64,000 nt of DNA, taken from positions 62,001 to 126,000 of the forward strand of contig CAURNU010000001.1 in assembly GCA_963526735.1 (NCBI GenBank), in the 5' to 3' direction. The first letter of the stretch is position 1. Every line of letters begins with the position of its first letter. This document shows positions 61,774 to 64,000 of the stretch, one piece after another. Source of the stretch: CAMUQR01 sp963526735. Lineage in GTDB: Bacteria > Patescibacteriota > Saccharimonadia > Saccharimonadales > Saccharimonadaceae. Position numbers and translations under genes: made by a program. The notes below the pieces were generated by a model. That model ran no database searches. It was not told the origin of the DNA and worked only from the letters and a program-made list of their open reading frames with translations.

Positions 61774-62724
61774 ATGGATAATCAACAATATAATAATTTT
61801 CAAAACACACCACCAACTCCGCCAACCGGCAATAATTTTCCGGTGCAGAATTCGAATTTTAATCAACCATTACAATCCGATCAGGCCTTTTCTTTTTCAC
61901 AAGTACAACCAGGCCAACAATCAATAGCCAATCCAAACCAACCAACTACAACAAATACTCCTGGCGTGCGCGATTCCGGTCAAACTAATGTCTCAAAAGA
62001 AGCGCCAGTTAAGGCCTCAAATCCTAATTCCACCCAAAACCACCTCCAAATTGCCGAAGTGCGTGAAGGTATTGTTATTATGAAAGACGGTAGTTTTAAA
62101 GCAATTGTCGCTTGCAAATCAATCAACTTCGACCTCATGAGCGCCCGTGAGCGCGAAGGAGTGGAGTATGGTTACCAAGGTTTCTTAAACTCATTGTATT
62201 TTCCAGTGCAAATTTTAATTCGCTCCAATAAAGTCGATATCGGCCCGTATCTCGAGAAATTAGTTGATATTCGTTCCAAACAAGATAACATGCTCTTAAA
62301 TGTCCTGATTGATGATTATATTAACTATATTGAGGTTTTAGCACAAGAAGCAAACATCATGGATAAAACCTTTTATATTATTATTCCATATTATCCAACT
62401 AGTGAGTCATTTGATGACATTAAATCACAATCTAAGGGTATTCTAGGTGGATTATTCGCCAAAAGCTCTACTCAAACCGTCAAAGTCAACCAAAAAATCT
62501 ACGTCAAAGCTAAAGAAGAGATTCAGAACCGTGTAGATGTGATTCTCAGTGGCTTATCGCAAGTCGGTGTCCAAGCTAAACAACTCAACACCGAACAACT
62601 TAGCCAATTATTCTATAATTTCTACAATCCTGACATTTCCAACCGTGAACCACTAGTTAATTTTGATCGAATTGCCACAATTTATACAACAAAAGGAGTT
62701 AATCCACCTGGAGGTGATATTTAA
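61774..62724 (+). CDS. TraC-N/VirB4-associated protein of the secretion locus
   Basis: 316 aa. A Gln/Asn/Pro-rich N-terminus (~1-85) precedes a folded region (~88-300) that starts LQIAEVREGIVIMKDGSFKAIVACKSINFDLMS and includes FYIIIPYYP and GLSQVGVQAKQLNTEQLSQLFYNFYNP. This pattern matches the N-terminal TraC/VirB4-type domain, here encoded as a separate protein directly before VirB4. It probably forms the base complex with the ATPase. Starts 2 nt after the PrgI stop; its stop overlaps the next ATG (TAATG). Confidence 0.75.
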   Translation: MDNQQYNNFQNTPPTPPTGNNFPVQNSNFNQPLQSDQAFSFSQVQPGQQSIANPNQPTTTNTPGVRDSGQTNVSKEAPVKASNPNSTQNHLQIAEVREGIVIMKDGSFKAIVACKSINFDLMSAREREGVEYGYQGFLNSLYFPVQILIRSNKVDIGPYLEKLVDIRSKQDNMLLNVLIDDYINYIEVLAQEANIMDKTFYIIIPYYPTSESFDDIKSQSKGILGGLFAKSSTQTVKVNQKIYVKAKEEIQNRVDVILSGLSQVGVQAKQLNTEQLSQLFYNFYNPDISNREPLVNFDRIATIYTTKGVNPPGGDI

Positions 62725-64000
62725 TGGGTCTATTTTCTAAAAAAACCACTCAACAACCAATTCCGGAAGAACAACGCGTCGAACAGGCGTATCTAGCCGG
62801 AATGACCACTTTACGCGATCTCATCGCACCAAGTAGTTTAGAGATTTTTTCGAATTATTTTCGCCTAGGGACAAAATTCGGCCGAACTCTGTATGTTTAT
62901 GGTTATCCACGTCAAGTCCACACTGGTTGGCTCAGTCCACTGATTAATATCGACGAAATTCTCGATATCAGTATGTTTATTTATCCGGTCGATACGCAGA
63001 CTATTTTAAAAAACTTAACCAAAAAAGTAACTCAGCTCGAGGCATCGTTAGCGATCAACTCCGAAAAGGGTAAAACGCGCGATCCAGCCCTTGAAGCGGC
63101 GATTATTGACGCCGAGCAATTACGCGATCAATTACAAATCGGTGCAGAACGCTTTTTCCGGTTTGGATTATATGTGACACTTTATGCTGATAGCTTAGAG
63201 GAATTGCGTTATGTCCAGAATAAAGTAGAAACTTTATTTGGTCAGCAATTAGTCTTTTCTAAAGTCGCTTCTTCGCAACAAGAGCAGGGGTTACAATGTA
63301 CTGCTCCACAGTTAATGGATCAACTAAAAATCCGCCACAACTTAAATACCGGTGCCTTATCAACAACTTTTCCGTTCACTAGTGCTGACTTATCACAAGA
63401 AGATGGTATTTTATACGGTATTAATATGCACAACTCTGGTTTGGTGATTTTTGACCGCTTTAGCCTTGAAAACGCCAACATGGTAGTGTTTGCTAAATCC
63501 GGTGCTGGTAAATCGTTCACTGTCAAACTTGAAGCTCTGCGCTCAATGATGGTTGGCATTGATGTGATTATTATCGACCCTGAAAACGAGTATCGTAAGC
63601 TCTGTGATGCGGTCGGTGGCTCATATGTTCGCCTCAGTCTTAACTCCGCAACTCGTATCAACCCATTTGACCTACCAAAAGTCGTTGATACTAAAGAAGC
63701 TAATGACGCCTTACGTTCAAACTTGGTGACTTTGCACGGTCTGTTCCGTTTAATGTTATCTTCGTCAGCACCCGTGACTAGTGGTGATGGAGCCTCGGGT
63801 TTTGGTTTAACTCCACAAGAAGAAGCTGACCTTGACCAAGCTTTAATCGATACCTATTCTCGTGCTGGCATTACCAGTGATCCACTCACACACCAAGCCA
63901 CACCACCAACCATCGCCAACCTCTACGATACATTACTCCACATGGGCGGTACTGGACCACAATTAGCTCAACGTCTCCGTAAATACACCACTGGTACTTT
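62724..64000 (+). CDS. virB4: VirB4/TraC-type secretion ATPase (3' end outside window)
   Basis: 425 codons visible. N-terminal VirB4 domain (~20-245, with VYGYPRQVHTGWLSPLINIDEILDISMFIYP), then the ATPase: Walker A in AKSGAGKSFTVK (residues 257-268) and a following IIIDPENEYRKL strand. INPFDLP and the insertion with FGLTPQEEADLD are typical of the CPR/Gram-positive VirB4 branch. VirB4 powers pilus assembly and substrate handling at the inner membrane. Its Walker B and C-terminal part are beyond the right edge. Confidence 0.93.
   Translation, partial: MGLFSKKTTQQPIPEEQRVEQAYLAGMTTLRDLIAPSSLEIFSNYFRLGTKFGRTLYVYGYPRQVHTGWLSPLINIDEILDISMFIYPVDTQTILKNLTKKVTQLEASLAINSEKGKTRDPALEAAIIDAEQLRDQLQIGAERFFRFGLYVTLYADSLEELRYVQNKVETLFGQQLVFSKVASSQQEQGLQCTAPQLMDQLKIRHNLNTGALSTTFPFTSADLSQEDGILYGINMHNSGLVIFDRFSLENANMVVFAKSGAGKSFTVKLEALRSMMVGIDVIIIDPENEYRKLCDAVGGSYVRLSLNSATRINPFDLPKVVDTKEANDALRSNLVTLHGLFRLMLSSSAPVTSGDGASGFGLTPQEEADLDQALIDTYSRAGITSDPLTHQATPPTIANLYDTLLHMGGTGPQLAQRLRKYTTGT

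Noticed and set aside
1..64000. CRISPR arrays, insertion sequences or rRNA genes
   Set aside because: No regularly spaced repeats, transposase motifs or rRNA-like sequence were seen; the only tandem-type repeat is the pair inside the PrgI gene.

Overview
The window looks like part of a reduced bacterial genome of the Patescibacteria/CPR type, most likely a Saccharibacteria (TM7) relative. This rests on three things. First, the gene content: PrgI, a VirB4 ATPase, multiple VirB6-like membrane proteins and VirB2-like pilins form a large module next to a small set of cell-wall, replication and translation genes. Second, very tight gene packing with TAATG and ATGA overlaps. Third, normal use of TGA as a stop, which argues against the code-25 CPR lineages. 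The phylum assignment is an inference; no rRNA gene is present.

Layout: 1-3244, minus strand: valS (3' part outside the window), a ~490 bp non-coding stretch with a small-RNA-like unit and DnaA-box-like repeats, a FemAB-type aminoacyltransferase and a VTT/DedA-type membrane protein. 3416-6198: dnaG-rpoD, with a primase lacking its zinc ligands. 6260-11766: a two-permease ABC transporter with its ATPase, then a response regulator and histidine kinase. 11825-14380: polA. 14453-18598: one very AT-rich 1381-aa gene, an Avs/AVAST-like STAND NTPase with an N-terminal Mrr-like nuclease domain, the best candidate for an acquired anti-phage system. 18691-20685: glmS with a complete glmS ribozyme leader. 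20740-24218: a YdcF/SanA-like protein, an unknown membrane-anchored protein, fpg/mutM and holA. 24244-26494, minus: polysaccharide deacetylase, tRNA-Arg(GCG) and a small membrane protein. 26579-29189: argS-orn-yjbR-like. 29272-33299: a coiled-coil membrane protein, a murE-like ligase and three poorly known minus-strand genes. 33395-35408: CIRCE-controlled groES-groEL. 35532-38825: an acidic disordered protein, a possible SIS-type protein, a broken tRNA-Ser copy beside intact tRNA-Ser(TGA), comF and an Hsp20.

38954-64000 is one large type IV secretion-like locus. Six tandem VirB2/TrbC-like pilin genes read leftward. Divergently, five large VirB6/TrbL-like polytopic proteins read rightward, followed by a membrane-anchored unknown, an NlpC/P60-like wall hydrolase, two PEGA-like anchored proteins, a PrgI protein with a Pro/Gln-rich tail, a TraC-N-like protein and a VirB4 ATPase cut by the window end. 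Together these could build an envelope-spanning pilus/secretion or DNA-uptake machine.

A genome-wide trait shows up repeatedly. In at least eleven genes on both strands a -10 box ends only 6-8 nt before the ATG, which predicts leaderless mRNAs. Other genes (groES, hsp20, the pilins, polA) use normal Shine-Dalgarno sites.
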